A stretch of DNA of 64,000 nucleotides from Macrothele yani (Eukaryota > Arthropoda > Arachnida > Araneae > Macrothelidae). The notes under the pieces are model-generated. The model ran no database searches and was not told the origin of the DNA. It saw only the letters and a list, made by a program, of their open reading frames with translations. How positions within the stretch are numbered: the first letter of the stretch is position 1; every line of letters begins with the position of its first letter. The position numbers and the translations under genes are program-made. Positions 1 to 10,213 of the stretch are shown here, one piece after another. Where the stretch lies: the NCBI GenBank assembly GCA_039090855.1, contig CM076991.1, positions 103,490,021 to 103,554,020 of the forward strand, given 5' to 3'.

Positions 1-740
1 TCTGTTTCGCTCACACCAATGTCAGCTGCCGCTGAAATTTTCCAAATGAATTCTCCCAAGTGGGTCGGCCAGACGATGCAATTTTTCAGCGGCTATAGAG
101 ACGCCTCGGGCACTCTTTGCACGACACCCAACAGTTTTCTAACCTCAAATCCCGAAGTGCAATGTTTCATTTCTGACCTTTGGTTACCCATCTTTCGACC
201 TAATCGAGTATTTTGCATGCCAAAAGCACCCCCCTTCCCACCATTAGTTTTTGATTGATATGCTGGCACTTGATTGATTTGAAAAACGATGCAATGAATT
301 GAGACAAAATATCTTTCTGACTTAGTGCTTTGGCAAGTCGATTTAAGAGCTCACAAACCAAGAAAACACACGCAAGGAAATACTCATTAAGACTATTCTG
401 TGCTTGTGGTGTGACAAGAATAAAAATCAGCAACAATTTCCCTCGAGATAATAGTACGAATGAAATTATTTTTATGAGTTTTTCTTAATGTCAGGTTTTA
501 TTAACTGATATGTATATGCAGGTGTGATACGTACTTCATGTTTTTTTTTGTTTTTTTTTCCCCAGTAGTACATTTTTCTGTGTGAACAATTGTTCTGAGC
601 AGAGAAAGATGCGGTTCCAACAGGAAAAAAAAGATCCCTAAATAGTTGTGAGTTACAAAACGCTTTTTTTTTTTTTTGAATTTGCTCTTTATTGTCAGAT
701 TTTATTCAGTGAGAAGCAGCCTGGCAGGCAATATCAAAAA
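1..740. other. No gene recognised
   Basis: AT-rich non-coding sequence with several T runs near 541-560 and 665-678. The short open frames here show no recognisable domain. Nothing further is supported. Confidence 0.5.
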
Positions 741-2095
741 ACGGTAAACGGTAGAAATAACCCCGGAGAAAATACCCCTGAAAACTAAAAAGCGCTAAAA
801 ATACCCCTGGAACAAACGGTTCACTGTAAACTGCAACACAGGAACACCGATGTGTGGCAGTGTTCCGTTGTGGCAATTTACCGGCAACCCTGACACACAT
901 CTTTCAGCAACTTGGCCACAAAAGTCCAAGGGGGGGGGGGCTATAAAGATTGCTGTTTCTGGGCATATATTGAGGACTGAATTTGGAACTGCAAACGAAT
1001 TTCGAGAAAACGTTCTATGTAAGCCAAGCGAGAATTGTACTTTAATTTGAAGAAATAAATTGACGATGATCAGAAATACATTTGGTGGTGGTGGGAGGCA
1101 GGGGGGGGTTGCTCTACCCTCAACTTCCGTAATATTATATTCTGGGCCGCTGGAGTCTGTCGTGCATCCAGAATGTTCCCCCTGAAGCGTCCGCGAAGTC
1201 CGTGAGCTGGGGTGAGGCTTTCCCCCAAAATGTTAAAATGGACGTAGAGCTGTAAACATTACAATGTGTAGAACCATGCTTTATATAATCATTCTTTACA
1301 CCACCACGAAATTTCAAGAGTGTGGGGTGAATTCACCCTCCCCCAAGTTTCTAAGAGCGCAGACAAGTGTTCCAGGTAAGGGACTTGCTCGCAATTTCAT
1401 GTTGTGTTTAGTGGCAGACTATGTTATGCCCTTTCCAACTCCCCCAGGAATTTGGTGAATTCTGTAAAAGGGATACGATGTGCTTGATTTGGAGTGCTCT
1501 ACCCCCAAGTTCCGTAAATTTATATTCTGGACATCTGGAGTCAGTCAGTGTATCCTCAATGTTACCCCTGAAGAGCTCATAGAAACTGGGTGGGTGGATT
1601 CCCCTCACCCTTCTGAAAATTCGTGGTCGTGTACAGAATCATTATATAAAGCATGGTACTAATGTTTACAGCTCTACGTCTATTTCACCCCAAGATCACG
1701 GACCTCACAGCCGCTTCAAGAGGAACATCCTGGATGCACTGGCAGACCTCCAGTGGCCCACAATATAATATTACGGAAGTTAGGGAAAGAGCCTCCCCAA
1801 ACCAAGTGTACTTCGGATCCTCGGCAATTTATTTCTTCAAATTAAAGTACAATTCTCGCTTGGCTTACATGGAAAGTTTTCTCGAAATTCGTTTGGAGTT
1901 CCGAATTCAGTTCTCAATATAGGCCCAAAAACTGCAATTTTTATAGCCCCCCATCCCTAAACTTTTGTGGCCAAGTTGCTGAAAGATGTGTAGCAGGGTT
2001 GCCAGTAAATTGCCCCACGGGAACACTGCCACACATCAGTGTTACTGTGTGGCAGTTTACAGTGAACAGTTTGTTCTGGGGTATTCCACCGGGGG
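741..2095. mobile_element. Foldback element, copy A, with long inverted arms
   Basis: The two ends are inverted copies of each other. The left arm (about 741-1345) and the right arm (about 1575-2095) share, in reverse complement, the 'cggttcactgtaaactgc' block, the 'gaatttcgagaaaacgtt' block, a G-run segment and a 'gtagagctgtaaaca' block. About 230 bp lies between the arms. The outer end carries short GTAAAAATACCCC-type subrepeats. No transposase frame was found, so it is non-autonomous. A second copy lies at 17026-20779. The length of the arms resembles foldback elements, but the superfamily is not identified and exact ends are approximate. Confidence 0.7.
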
Positions 2096-2183
2096 CAAGT
2101 CGGGTGAGAAAGCAGCTGAAGAAATGAACAAAAAAGAGGGAAATCTGGCGATAAAATAACTGAGGAAATGAACATGATAAAAC
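2096..2183 (+). repeat. Fragment of the purine-rich minisatellite
   Basis: Sequence of the type 'gtgagaaagcagctgaaga' and 'aactgaggaaatgaaca' directly follows foldback copy A. It matches the unit of the long purine-rich array at 4786-5760. Confidence 0.55.
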
Positions 2184-2518
2184 GTCAATGCGGCAATTCC
2201 GTCCATGCACGATTTTAAATTAAATAGTTAAAAAACTCAGTGACACATCCCCAGCTCGATATTAAAATACTTTAATATACCAAGAGTAGTAGCTAAAAAT
2301 ACGTCACCAAATTATCAACAACTACATGAGATCTTTCGGGTCAGTGCGACCCATCCTCGGATCTGAGTGACACAGGAGACTTCGTTAACGTCAACTATAT
2401 ACACTGAGGTGCCAAAAAACTGGTACAGACGAGCTTATATGCAAAATACATAGCAACGTCACCTATTCGCGCACTCGGTTGCTTCCGCCAGTGCGTATAT
2501 GAAGCGATAGACATCCTT

Positions 2519-2743
2519 TTTTTTTTTTTTTTTTGATTGGAGGTTTAACGACCACCGTGAGCAACTCAATGGGCTATAAGCAGTCGCCCGTCCCTAATTT
2601 AGGGTCACTGGTTCCAGCAAAGGGAGAGAGCCAGTGCCGTAAGACAAACACAACATCCATGCCTCACAGGGATTCGAACCCGGACCCCTTTCGGACGAAT
2701 GATCAGAGGCCAACGCCTTAGACCACTGCGCCACCGGGGCGGC
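2519..2743 (-). mobile_element. tRNA-derived SINE, family 1
   Basis: On the minus strand it has a tRNA-like head with an A box (TGGCGCAGTGG type) and a B box (GGTTCGAATCC), a body containing 'ggaaccagtgaccc' type sequence, and a poly(A) tail seen as a T run at 2517-2534. A 12-bp target duplication, atagacatcctt, lies at 2507-2518 and 2744-2755. The same family recurs near 42381, 42712, 47786, 53338 and 57735. Confidence 0.85.
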
Positions 2744-2762
2744 ATAGACATCCTTGCCAGCT

Positions 2763-3078
2763 CTCATAGGCCGCGGGTGGCTCAGTGGGCAACGTTCGTG
2801 ACTGCCACGGAAATGACCTCAGGTTCGATCCCAGGCAGGTACGAATGCTCGATCCACTAAATACCCGCCGTGCGTCGGATGGGCACGTTAAGCCGTCGGA
2901 CCCCGGGTACTGGCCCCGCGGTAATAAATAAGGGCGTCTTCCTTCCCCTTTCTACTTCGCTTCCGTGTCACTTTCCTATCGGGCACTCTAGCCCAAATCT
3001 CCTAGCTTCCTATTTCTAAGGGTTGCTTAAGGCCTGGGGCCAGACACTTCCTTCCTAAAATCCTCTACATTTGAACAT
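2763..3078 (+). mobile_element. tRNA-derived SINE, family 2
   Basis: The head 'gtggctcagtgggcaacg' followed by 'ggttcgatccc' has the spacing of a tRNA A box and B box. The body runs to about 3078. A 9-bp flanking duplication, ttgccagct, sits at 2754-2762 and 3079-3087, so it inserted into the Tc1 leader. No other full copy was seen in the window. Confidence 0.65.
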
Positions 3079-3105
3079 TTGCCAGCTGTAAGAGCTGTTT
3101 TCGGC

Positions 3106-3496
3106 ATGAGAATGACAAGTAATAACGATTTAAGCGATTTTCAACGCGGTGTCATAGTTGGCGCTAGTGAGATGGGCCATAATATTTCGGAGGTGGAAAC
3201 GAAATTCGAATTTTCACGGACGTTCATTGCAAGGGTGTACCGTGACTACAAGAATTCCGGCAAAACCTCCAACCTACGATACCAGTGTGGCCGTAAAGAG
3301 ACATTGGGTGAACGTGACCATCGTCGGCTGCCAAGAATCGTTTTACGCGATAGGCGTGCATCACTCTCGCAGGTACCATCGGAATTCACTGCTGGAGCCT
3401 CAACAAGTGTCATCGTCCGAACTGTGCAACGTACCCTGCACGATATGGGCTTTGGTAGCCGACGCCCAACTCGAGGATCTGTATGCTGCGTTCGAA
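3106..3496 (+). pseudogene. Tc1-like transposase, N-terminal fragment
   Basis: From the ATG at 3106 the frame reads about 130 residues. It starts with a 'LSDFQRGVIVGASEMGHNI' segment typical of the first helix-turn-helix of Tc1-type transposases. A second DNA-binding part follows, with 'HRRLPRIVLRDRRASLSQV' and later 'VQRTLHDMGFGSRRPTR'. These two helix-turn-helix units bind the terminal repeats in intact family members of roughly 340 residues. The catalytic DDE core is absent because the Penelope-like element replaces everything after about 3496, so no activity is possible. The last residues of the open frame (to 3519) come from the neighbouring element and are not transposase. Confidence 0.8.
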
Positions 3497-4735
3497 ATAT
3501 AGAGGCTCTCACTAAATAAAATGTTAAACCTTGATCGAGGAACTGCCAGGAATGATACCTCTGACCACTCCGGATAGTGTGTTCCTCTACTTGTGATTCT
3601 AGATCAGGCCGTGTTATTATCCCCACATGTTACATCATATCGATGCTCCTTGAGTCGAATTCCAATCGATCTGGTTGTGGATCCAATATGAACACTATTT
3701 TCCATTAAGTCATCCAGAGGTTTCAATGGAATGGAATAAATTCCCTGTTTTTGTCCAAGCCTAAATCGTCGCGGTCATTCTTAATACGGGATAGGATGTT
3801 GTTGGTTTTGATTCCAAAAGCTAACTGGTTCCTGCGACAAATGTTTCCTAAGGTGCCCACTAAATGCGGTATATACTCGATTGAACCTACGAATGTGGTT
3901 CTGTCCCCCTGAAGGGGGATCGGAACCTCCAGTTTAATTGTTTCAATATACTATTAAGCATCATTTCTGTATATCCGTGGTTCAGAGCAATCTGAAACAC
4001 CTCTTTAATTTCCTCTTGTCTAAGATTCTGGTTGAAGGTATGCGTGTAGGCTCTGTTAAGCATAAATCGGAGGACAGACATTTTATAACCTTTGGGGTGA
4101 GCTGACGGGTTTGGAATTAGGGAAGGCTTAGAAGTTGGCTTCCTATACACCGTAAATAATAGTAGATGTGAGGACTGATGTCTTGTTACAAGAATGTCAA
4201 AGAAAGCTAAAGAATTATTATTTTCCAGTTCCGTTGCGAAACGTATTGTTGGATAAACAGAAGATAAGGCCTCAGCGAATGCATGCAATTCTTGTATTGA
4301 ATAGGGCCAAATCAAAAATATATCATCAATGTATCTCATGTACATAGATGGTTTTAAACTACAAAATTCCATAACTCTGTCCTCCAGCTGTTGTAGAAGA
4401 TCTCTCATCCAGCTGTTGTAGCTATTGTACATGTTTAACCGACAGATAGAGCCCTCTATCTGTCGGTTAAACTTGTTGTTGTATTTAAAATATGTCCGTT
4501 TGAAAATTAAACGTAACGCATACATGATGGAATCAATCTGTACCTGTGAACAAATGCCCTGTGCAATTAATTTATCCTGGATAATGGCATGTGCAATCGT
4601 CACCGGTACGTTAGGGAATAACGAGGTCACGTCTAGTGAAGCCATCGGGAAATCCGCTAATTTGGGCCTAACATTTTTAATCCTATTAACAGCCTGCAAC
4701 GAGCTGGATACTGAGAAGCTACAGTTGGTCGTCAA
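3497..4735 (-). pseudogene. Penelope-like reverse transcriptase / GIY-YIG polyprotein, broken
   Basis: The longest frame (4735-3887, 282 residues) contains 'DVTSLFPNVP', the catalytic 'YMRYIDDIFLIW' block (YIDD), 'SLAFFDILVTR' and 'VYRKPTSKPS', a run diagnostic of Penelope-like reverse transcriptases. Downstream on the same strand, in another frame, 'GIYSIP' and 'VHIGSTTRSIGIRLKEHR' give the GIY and YIG-type motifs of the endonuclease that nicks target DNA. A tail with 'VEEHTIRSG' follows. At least two frameshifts lie between the reverse transcriptase and the tail. The segment that should hold the conserved Gly-x-x-x-SP motif is replaced by a 40-bp palindrome and a local duplication. The copy is inactive. 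Confidence 0.85.
4433..4472. repeat. Perfect 19-bp palindrome inside the RT gene
   Basis: The arm gtttaaccgacagatagag (4433-4451) is followed by 'cc' and its exact reverse complement (4454-4472). A nearby direct duplication of 'ccagctgttgta' lies at about 4386-4420. Together they interrupt the reverse transcriptase of the Penelope-like element. Confidence 0.95.
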
Positions 4736-4785
4736 TGATTTGAGAAAATTGCCCAGCGAAAAGATAGAAGAAATAAGGTAGAAGA

Positions 4786-5760
4786 AATTTGGGTGAGAAA
4801 GTAACTGTAGAAATGAAGAGAAGAGCAGACCAGGCAGAAATTCGCTATGAATTTCTACCTGCTCTGCTCTTCAGGTGAAAAATTATGCAAAACTTCTCAA
4901 CGAAGAGCAGAAATTCAGGCAACAAATTATCTGAAAAAGAAACAGAAGAGAAAAAATCTGGTGAGAAAATGAAGAAATAAACAAGAAAGAAGAAAATTAA
5001 AGAAATTGGAAAGATGAACAAGATATAAGAAATTTTGAGAGAAAGTAACTGAAGAAATGAAGAGAGGAAGTAACTGAAAAATTTAACAGAAGAGAAAAAA
5101 TCTGGTGTGAAGTAACTGAAGAAATGAACAGCATAGAAAAAACTTTGAGAGAAAGTAACTGAAAAAATGAAGAAAGTAACTGAAGAAATGAAGAGAAGAG
5201 CAGAGCAGGCAGGAATCCACTCTGAATTTCTGCCTGCTCTGCTCTTCGGGTGAGAAATTACAAAACATTTCTTAACGAAGAGCAGAAATTCGGGCAAGAA
5301 ATTATCTGAAAAAGAAACAAAAAGAGAAAAAAATCTGGTGAGAAAATGAAGAAATAAACAAAAAAGAAGAAAATTAAAGAAATTGAAAAAATGAACAAGA
5401 TATAAGAAATTTTGAGAGAAAGTAACTGAATAAATGAAGAGAGGAAGTAACTGAAGAAATGAAGAGAGGAAGTAATTAAAAAAATGAACAGAAAAGAAAA
5501 ATATGGTCAGAAAATAACTGAAGAAATGAAGAGAGCAAGTAACTGAAGAAATGAACAGAAGAGAAAAATCTGGTGAGGAAATAACTGAAGAAATGAACAG
5601 CATATAAGAAATTCGGGTGAGAAAGTATCTGAAGAAATGAAGAAAGGAACAGAAATTCGGGTGAGAAAGTAACTGAAAAAATGTACAGGAGAGAAGAAAA
5701 TCTAGTGAGAAAGTAACTGAAGATACAATTACCACCAGGAAGGAGAAAACTATAAAAGAA
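4786..5760 (+). repeat. Purine-rich degenerate minisatellite
   Basis: Degenerate tandem units of the type 'gagaaagtaactgaagaaat' plus 'gaacagaagagaaaaatctg' fill this stretch, nearly all A and G on the plus strand. Superimposed is a 375-bp duplication: the block starting at 4815 recurs at 5190. Each copy carries an imperfect palindrome around 'cagg...cctgctctgctctt' (about 4815-4872 and 5190-5247). The 340-residue minus-strand frame across it is low-complexity Phe/Ser sequence and is not called as a gene. Confidence 0.85.
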
Positions 5761-5947
5761 CTAAGTTCCTTCAAGAAACTTGGATAAATAAAGTAAAGTA
5801 ACGAAAAACTGGAAAATGAGAAAGATATTTTATATTCATAGTACTTTAGGAAAATTAAATGATACATTTAGTTACAATATTCCTGTTTTCCTCGAAAGGA
5901 AGACTTTTTGAGTTATAAGGAAGTAAATTTCTCCGTTATTTTTGTGC

Positions 5948-6017
5948 ACGCCGGGACACGAACCAGGGTCCCCTGTTTCCGGAATAAGTCGCTCTACCAA
6001 TTGAGCTACGCGGATGT
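5948..6017 (-). repeat. tRNA-like SINE head
   Basis: On the minus strand 'gcgtagctcaattggtagag' and 'ggttcgtgtccc' match tRNA A and B boxes at the normal spacing, but the acceptor and anticodon stems do not pair well. It resembles the heads at 7896 and 43645, so it is read as a SINE or tRNA pseudogene rather than a working tRNA gene. Confidence 0.6.
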
Positions 6018-6496
6018 TCGTAATCGCTGCTATCTGTCTTTATGTCTTAGTGCGTCCTGCTGGGCAGGCACGTCACAGAGTAAGACTTGGCATACGCTGA
6101 AGAGACGTGGACACTAAATGTAAAAGAATCATTTTCACTCAAAACGCAACTTACACAAAAAAAGTCAGAAAGAACAATGCTAAGTATAAGTTTAAATAAT
6201 ACTATACGGAAATTACTGAATAAAACAAGAAACTGAAAAAAGAAATGATAATTAAGTATAAAATTGAAATGGGAATGTCACCTAGCTCAAAGGGAGGACA
6301 GGAGATTTTCACATAAGATGACTAAACTCAATGGACAAAGCATTAGAGATGCTTACCTAATAGCGTGTTGGTCCTCCTGTAGCGTGAATAACAGCCTGTA
6401 CATGCCAAGGCATCGACTCTGTCAAATTCCAGAAGGTTTCCAGATGCAATGCTAGCCATGCCTGTTGCAGCATTGTCCGCAACTTGACCTGTGACG

Positions 6497-7480
6497 TCAG
6501 TCCAGGATGTTCCGCTCCACGACATCCCAGACAGCTTCAACAGGGTTTAAATCCGGGAATCTTGCGGGCCATTGGATGGTTTCAAACTCAGATGAGTGTT
6601 CCTCGAGCCATGCCTTAATGGTTGCTACCCGGTGGGGCGGCACATCGTCGTGATGAAACAGGGCACATTGTCGTGATGAAACAGGGCACAATGTCGTGAT
6701 GAAACGAGGCACATTGTCGTGATGAAACAGGGCACTCTGTCGTGATGAAACAGACCATCGGCCGCAGGATGCGCGAAGGCCATGAAAGCGTGTAGGTGAT
6801 TATTCACCACATTTGGTATCGCGTAGCGGTTAAGGACCTATCCAGACAGACTAAGGGGACATAATGTGTTCCATGAGAAGGCTCCCCAAACCATCACAAA
6901 GCCACCACCGTCTTTAACACAGCCAACTTGGCACGATGGGCCCATGGCCTCATGCTGCTGAAGCCACACCCGCACCCTCCCGTTAGCTCGGTACATCTGA
7001 AATCGGGATTCATCTGGCCTCACTACCCGGCGCCACTCTGCAGAGGTCCAGGTTTGAAGATTCCGGTGCCAGGCGTGGCGTAGTAATGTCCGATGACGAG
7101 CGGTGGGCAGTGGAACATGAGTAAGAGCGTCGGCGCTCGTAGCCTAGGGTGTACAGAGCGACTGTTCGCTCGCTGACGCTGTTTGGGATTTAACCAGGAT
7201 GTGATTTCCGCCGCCTTTGCTCCGCGGTCGGTCTGGATAGTCTACGTCGCCGCCGGTCATTAATGGGATGTGGACGGCCACCGCTTGCTCTCTGGGCGAT
7301 GGTACATTCGTCGATGGTATACTCGCGGTACATCCTTGATAGAGTTGCCCTGAAACCCTAGGGTTTTTACCTCTTGGGCAACAGAATGAATGACCTATCT
7401 GTCTTGCGCCGATATTGCGTCCGCGATCAAATTCTCTCATATCACCACGTTTACCCATTTTCGTCGATTGCGATACACTG
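6497..7480 (-). pseudogene. Tc1-like transposase, broken DDE
   Basis: The N-terminal piece has 'MREFDRGRNIGARQIGHS', the usual first helix-turn-helix of the family. The middle piece has 'DESRFQMYRANGRVRVW' with the first catalytic Asp, then 'GGGFVMVWGAFSW'. The last piece has 'FHHDDVPPHRVATIKAWLEE' with the second Asp and 'FPDLNPVEAVWDVVE' with the third acidic residue (Glu). The three pieces are in different frames. A 23-bp tandem repeat is inserted right at the second Asp (6651-6765). The catalytic residues survive individually, but the frame is destroyed. Confidence 0.8.
6651..6765 (-). repeat. 23-bp tandem repeat at the second catalytic Asp of a Tc1
   Basis: Five units start at 6651, 6674, 6697, 6720 and 6743, each containing 'tgatgaaacagggcac' or a close variant. 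On the minus strand the unit encodes the 'LFHHD' catalytic block. Because 23 is not a multiple of 3, the block rotates through all frames. Confidence 0.9.
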
Positions 7481-7895
7481 CTGGGAATCCCTGTTTTGCA
7501 CGTGTTTATCGCCTGGTGATAAGAACTATAATTATCTCCTGCGCTCGGTTTGGGTCTGTTCCCCACTGCTCGGGGATGCCCAGATTAACAACCCATCACT
7601 CCTGTCCCTGATGTTTAGCCTATCGATTGTATATAGCACCTTGAAAAAGAGAACTGAAGAAAAAAAGAAAGAAAATGAAATAGACGCTGACAGAGATGGT
7701 TAGATGAGATAGAAATAACTGCAAGAAAAAAATGTATACCAAGCCAAAAGTGATAAAAAACTGCGAAGGCTTTCGTGCGGCGCTGATGGTCCAAATTAGT
7801 CTAAAACTGAGTAGAATCGTGCTTAGCATTAAGTGCTGTGACGTACTACAGAGGTGAGAGCATGTGTCTAGACCACAAATCTGCAGCGAGGCATT

Positions 7896-7975
7896 CAGTC
7901 TGCGTAGCTCAGTTGGGAGAGCGACTTACTCCGGAGTGAGGGGACACGGGTTTGATGTTCGTCGCGGACAAACTT
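7896..7975 (+). repeat. tRNA-like SINE head
   Basis: 'gcgtagctcagttgggagag' plus 'gggtttgatgttc' gives A-box and B-box-like elements. It matches the head at 43645 closely, including the shared downstream 'gacaaac...ttttcaca'. The anticodon arm is not canonical. It lies directly before the 145-bp repeat family. Confidence 0.6.
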
Positions 7976-7998
7976 GTATTTTCACAGTGCCTTTAAGA

Positions 7999-9030
7999 AA
8001 TAACAAGTTAGTAAAATCATGCAACGCATTGATTATGACACGCTTTCCAACATACCAGAAATCATTACTCAAGTTATAAGGATGATGGCTTTGGAATAAA
8101 TCTCGCTCCTGTGCCCTGACCTTTGACCCCATTTCAATGATATTCAACAAAACCGGTTCAGTATGCCTTCGGAACAGCATGATAAAGTTTTTTCGTAATA
8201 GAAACATTTTCAGTCAAGTTATGAAGATAATGTCTGTGGAATAAATCTTGCTCCTGTGCTCTGACCTTTAACCCCATTTCGAAGATATTAAACAGAATTC
8301 GTTCAGTATACCTCCGGAACAACATACTAAAGATTTGTCGCAATAGAAGCATTCTTAATCAAGTTATGAGGATAATGGCTGTGGAATAAATCTCGCGCCT
8401 GTGCCTTGACCTTTGACCCCATTTCAATGATATTCTACAGAACCGGTTCAGTATAACTCCGGAACAACATGATAAGTTTTATCGCAATCAAATCATTTTT
8501 ACGCAAGTTATGAAGTTAATGGCCGTGGAATAAATCTCACTCCTGTGCCCTGACCTTTGACCCCATTTCAATGATATTCTACAGAACCGGTTCAGTATAA
8601 CTCCGGAACAACATGATAAAGTTTTATCGCAATAGAAACATTTTTAGTCATGTTATGAGGATAATGTCCGTGGAATAAATTTTGCTCCTGTGCACTGATT
8701 TTTAACCCCATTTTGATGATATTGAACATAATTCGTTCAGTATACCTCCGGAACAACATGATGAAGTTTTGTAGCAATCGAAACATTTCTGCGAAAGTTA
8801 TGACGCATAAGGGCAATAGAATGGATCCCCTCCTATGTCCTGACCTTTGACCCCATTCGCCCATTTTCAATAATGTTCCTTCCGAAGTTGTCCCCTACCA
8901 CATACTAAAATTTCATCTAAATCGAACCATTTTTACCCGAGTTATCGTGCGGACGGACAAACAGACAGACAGACGGACAGAGCTGGAGCATATACCCTTC
9001 TTCAACCTACGGTTGGAATGCGTAAAAGAA
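7999..9030 (+). repeat. 145-bp subrepeat element, plus copy
   Basis: It begins with 'aacaagttagtaaaa', then six units of 144-146 bp, each with 'ctgacctttgaccccattt' type sequence (8118, 8262, 8408, 8552, about 8696, 8842). It ends with a 'gacagacagacggac' run and 'acctacggttggaa'. A second copy in the opposite orientation lies at 10830-12225 with the same two ends. Confidence 0.85.
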
Positions 9031-9943
9031 GGCAAATGAATAAAAACTGCGAAACTGAAAACATGGATATCAGTTTCATCTTAATACACCCATCGAATCA
9101 CTCTGTAAGTTTTATTACAAAACCGCAGACGAAATCGTAAGTATCTCATTATTAAATTATGCGCAAATAAAATTTCTCTATGTTTTAATATTTCAGCCGG
9201 TTTAGAGACGACCTGCTCAAAGCTGGCGTTAATGCATGTTTTAGCATAATAGGCTTCAGTTTTATTAGATATAGTGTTGATATCGGTAAAACTATTGTTC
9301 TCTTAAACAGATGAGGAAATTTCTGAGACACCCAAACAGAAACGTATCCCATAATTCGCAAATCGCGTAAATGATTACACTCAGAAGCTTTAATTTTGTG
9401 CAGCGTCGAGACGTTACCCAGACACCCAGGCGTGATTAAGAAGCCACTTTAGTTCCCGCCGGTGTAAAATGTGCTCTACCGGATTTTCATAACTCTCAAT
9501 GGTTTTCTTAAAGTCTCATGTTCAAGCACTGCTGCACAAACTTACCTGGCTTCAGAGAAATAAGCATTTAATTGGCCTGCTGTAAATTACAGATGTTCTT
9601 TGTTCGATGAAACACGAGTTTTCCTGAATACTGGCGCAGAAATTCGATTTCACTAGGTGTAAGTACTTGCCTAGACTCCTTACATCTAAACATACCTACC
9701 CTTTCCCTTCTTAAAAAAAAACTTTAATATAAATAATTAAACTTAGTAAAAAATAAAGTAAGAAACATGACATCCAATTTTCGGGGTGTAACATCATGTC
9801 TTTTGACCAAAGTGTCAAATCTATTAAAACTACTTTAAGTTTCTAATAATGCCAATAGGGCTATCCGCATTGTCCTTCATATTTTTTTTATTGGAATATA
9901 CATATGGTTTTTTCTTTCACATTTAGTTTTCTGTTTCTTTACC
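9031..9943. other. No gene recognised
   Basis: AT-rich sequence between the two inverted 145-bp arrays. No frame above noise and no recognisable repeat. Confidence 0.5.
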
Positions 9944-9954
9944 CTTAAAATACT

Positions 9955-10213
9955 CCAAACAGAAGTCATCGCGCTCTTTCCACGGTTATAAGTGAGTCAC
10001 GGAAAAATTCTCATCGGCCGCCACCGGGAATCGAACCCAGGGTCTTCCAGTTACGCGCCGGACATGCTACCACTGCACCACAGCGTCACATGTGATTAAC
10101 TGCCAAACCCGGTGGTGGTCGATGATAATTTTTCCGTGACTAACTTATTACCGTGGAAAGAGCGATGACTTCTGTTTGGTGTTCCTCATCCACATCGAGT
10201 GTACGAATTAATT
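9955..10213 (-). mobile_element. Foldback/SINE-like element with a tRNA-like core
   Basis: Inverted arms 'ccaaacagaagtcatcgc' (from 9955) and its complement (ending 10179), each about 60 bp, enclose a minus-strand tRNA-like sequence: 'gtggtgcagtggtagcatg' as A box and 'gggttcgattccc' as B box (about 10015-10090). An 11-bp duplication, cttaaaatact, flanks it at 9944-9954 and 10214-10224. The target-site length fits a retroposed element, while the inverted arms fit a foldback. Confidence 0.7.

Larger units (their letters stand above)
2402..3496 (+). mobile_element. Tc1-like transposon, 5' part, split by two SINEs
   Basis: It begins with a Tc1-type terminal sequence (TA then 'cactgaggtgccaaaaaac', from 2402) and reaches a transposase N-terminus at 3106. 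Two SINEs (2519-2743 and 2763-3078) are nested between the terminus and the gene; taking them out, with their target duplications, rejoins the leader. The 3' half is missing: the transposase sequence stops near 3496, exactly where the minus-strand Penelope-like element begins. The element is dead. Confidence 0.75.
3497..4785 (-). mobile_element. Penelope-like retroelement with GIY-YIG remnant
   Basis: The minus strand encodes the core and C-terminal part of a Penelope-like element: reverse transcriptase first (about 4785-3890), then a linker, a GIY-YIG endonuclease remnant (about 3745-3608), and a C-terminal tail to about 3497. The left end abuts the truncated Tc1 gene. The right end gives way to a purine-rich array at about 4786, so the N-terminal part is missing. 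Frameshifts separate the domains. Confidence 0.85.
6340..7610 (-). mobile_element. Tc1-like transposon, decayed
   Basis: Pieces of a Tc1-type transposase lie in order on the minus strand: N-terminus (about 7480-7144), first catalytic region (about 7023-6838), then the second and third catalytic regions (about 6760-6497). Terminal repeats could not be set with confidence. Confidence 0.75.

Noticed and set aside
4845..5867. 340-residue minus-strand reading frame
   Set aside because: It is the translation of a purine-rich minisatellite: low-complexity Phe/Ser/Leu sequence with no domain. The length follows from the lack of stops in the unit.
7896..7975. Functional tRNA gene
   Set aside because: The A and B boxes are good, but the anticodon stem does not pair and close relatives at 5948 and 43645 share downstream SINE sequence.
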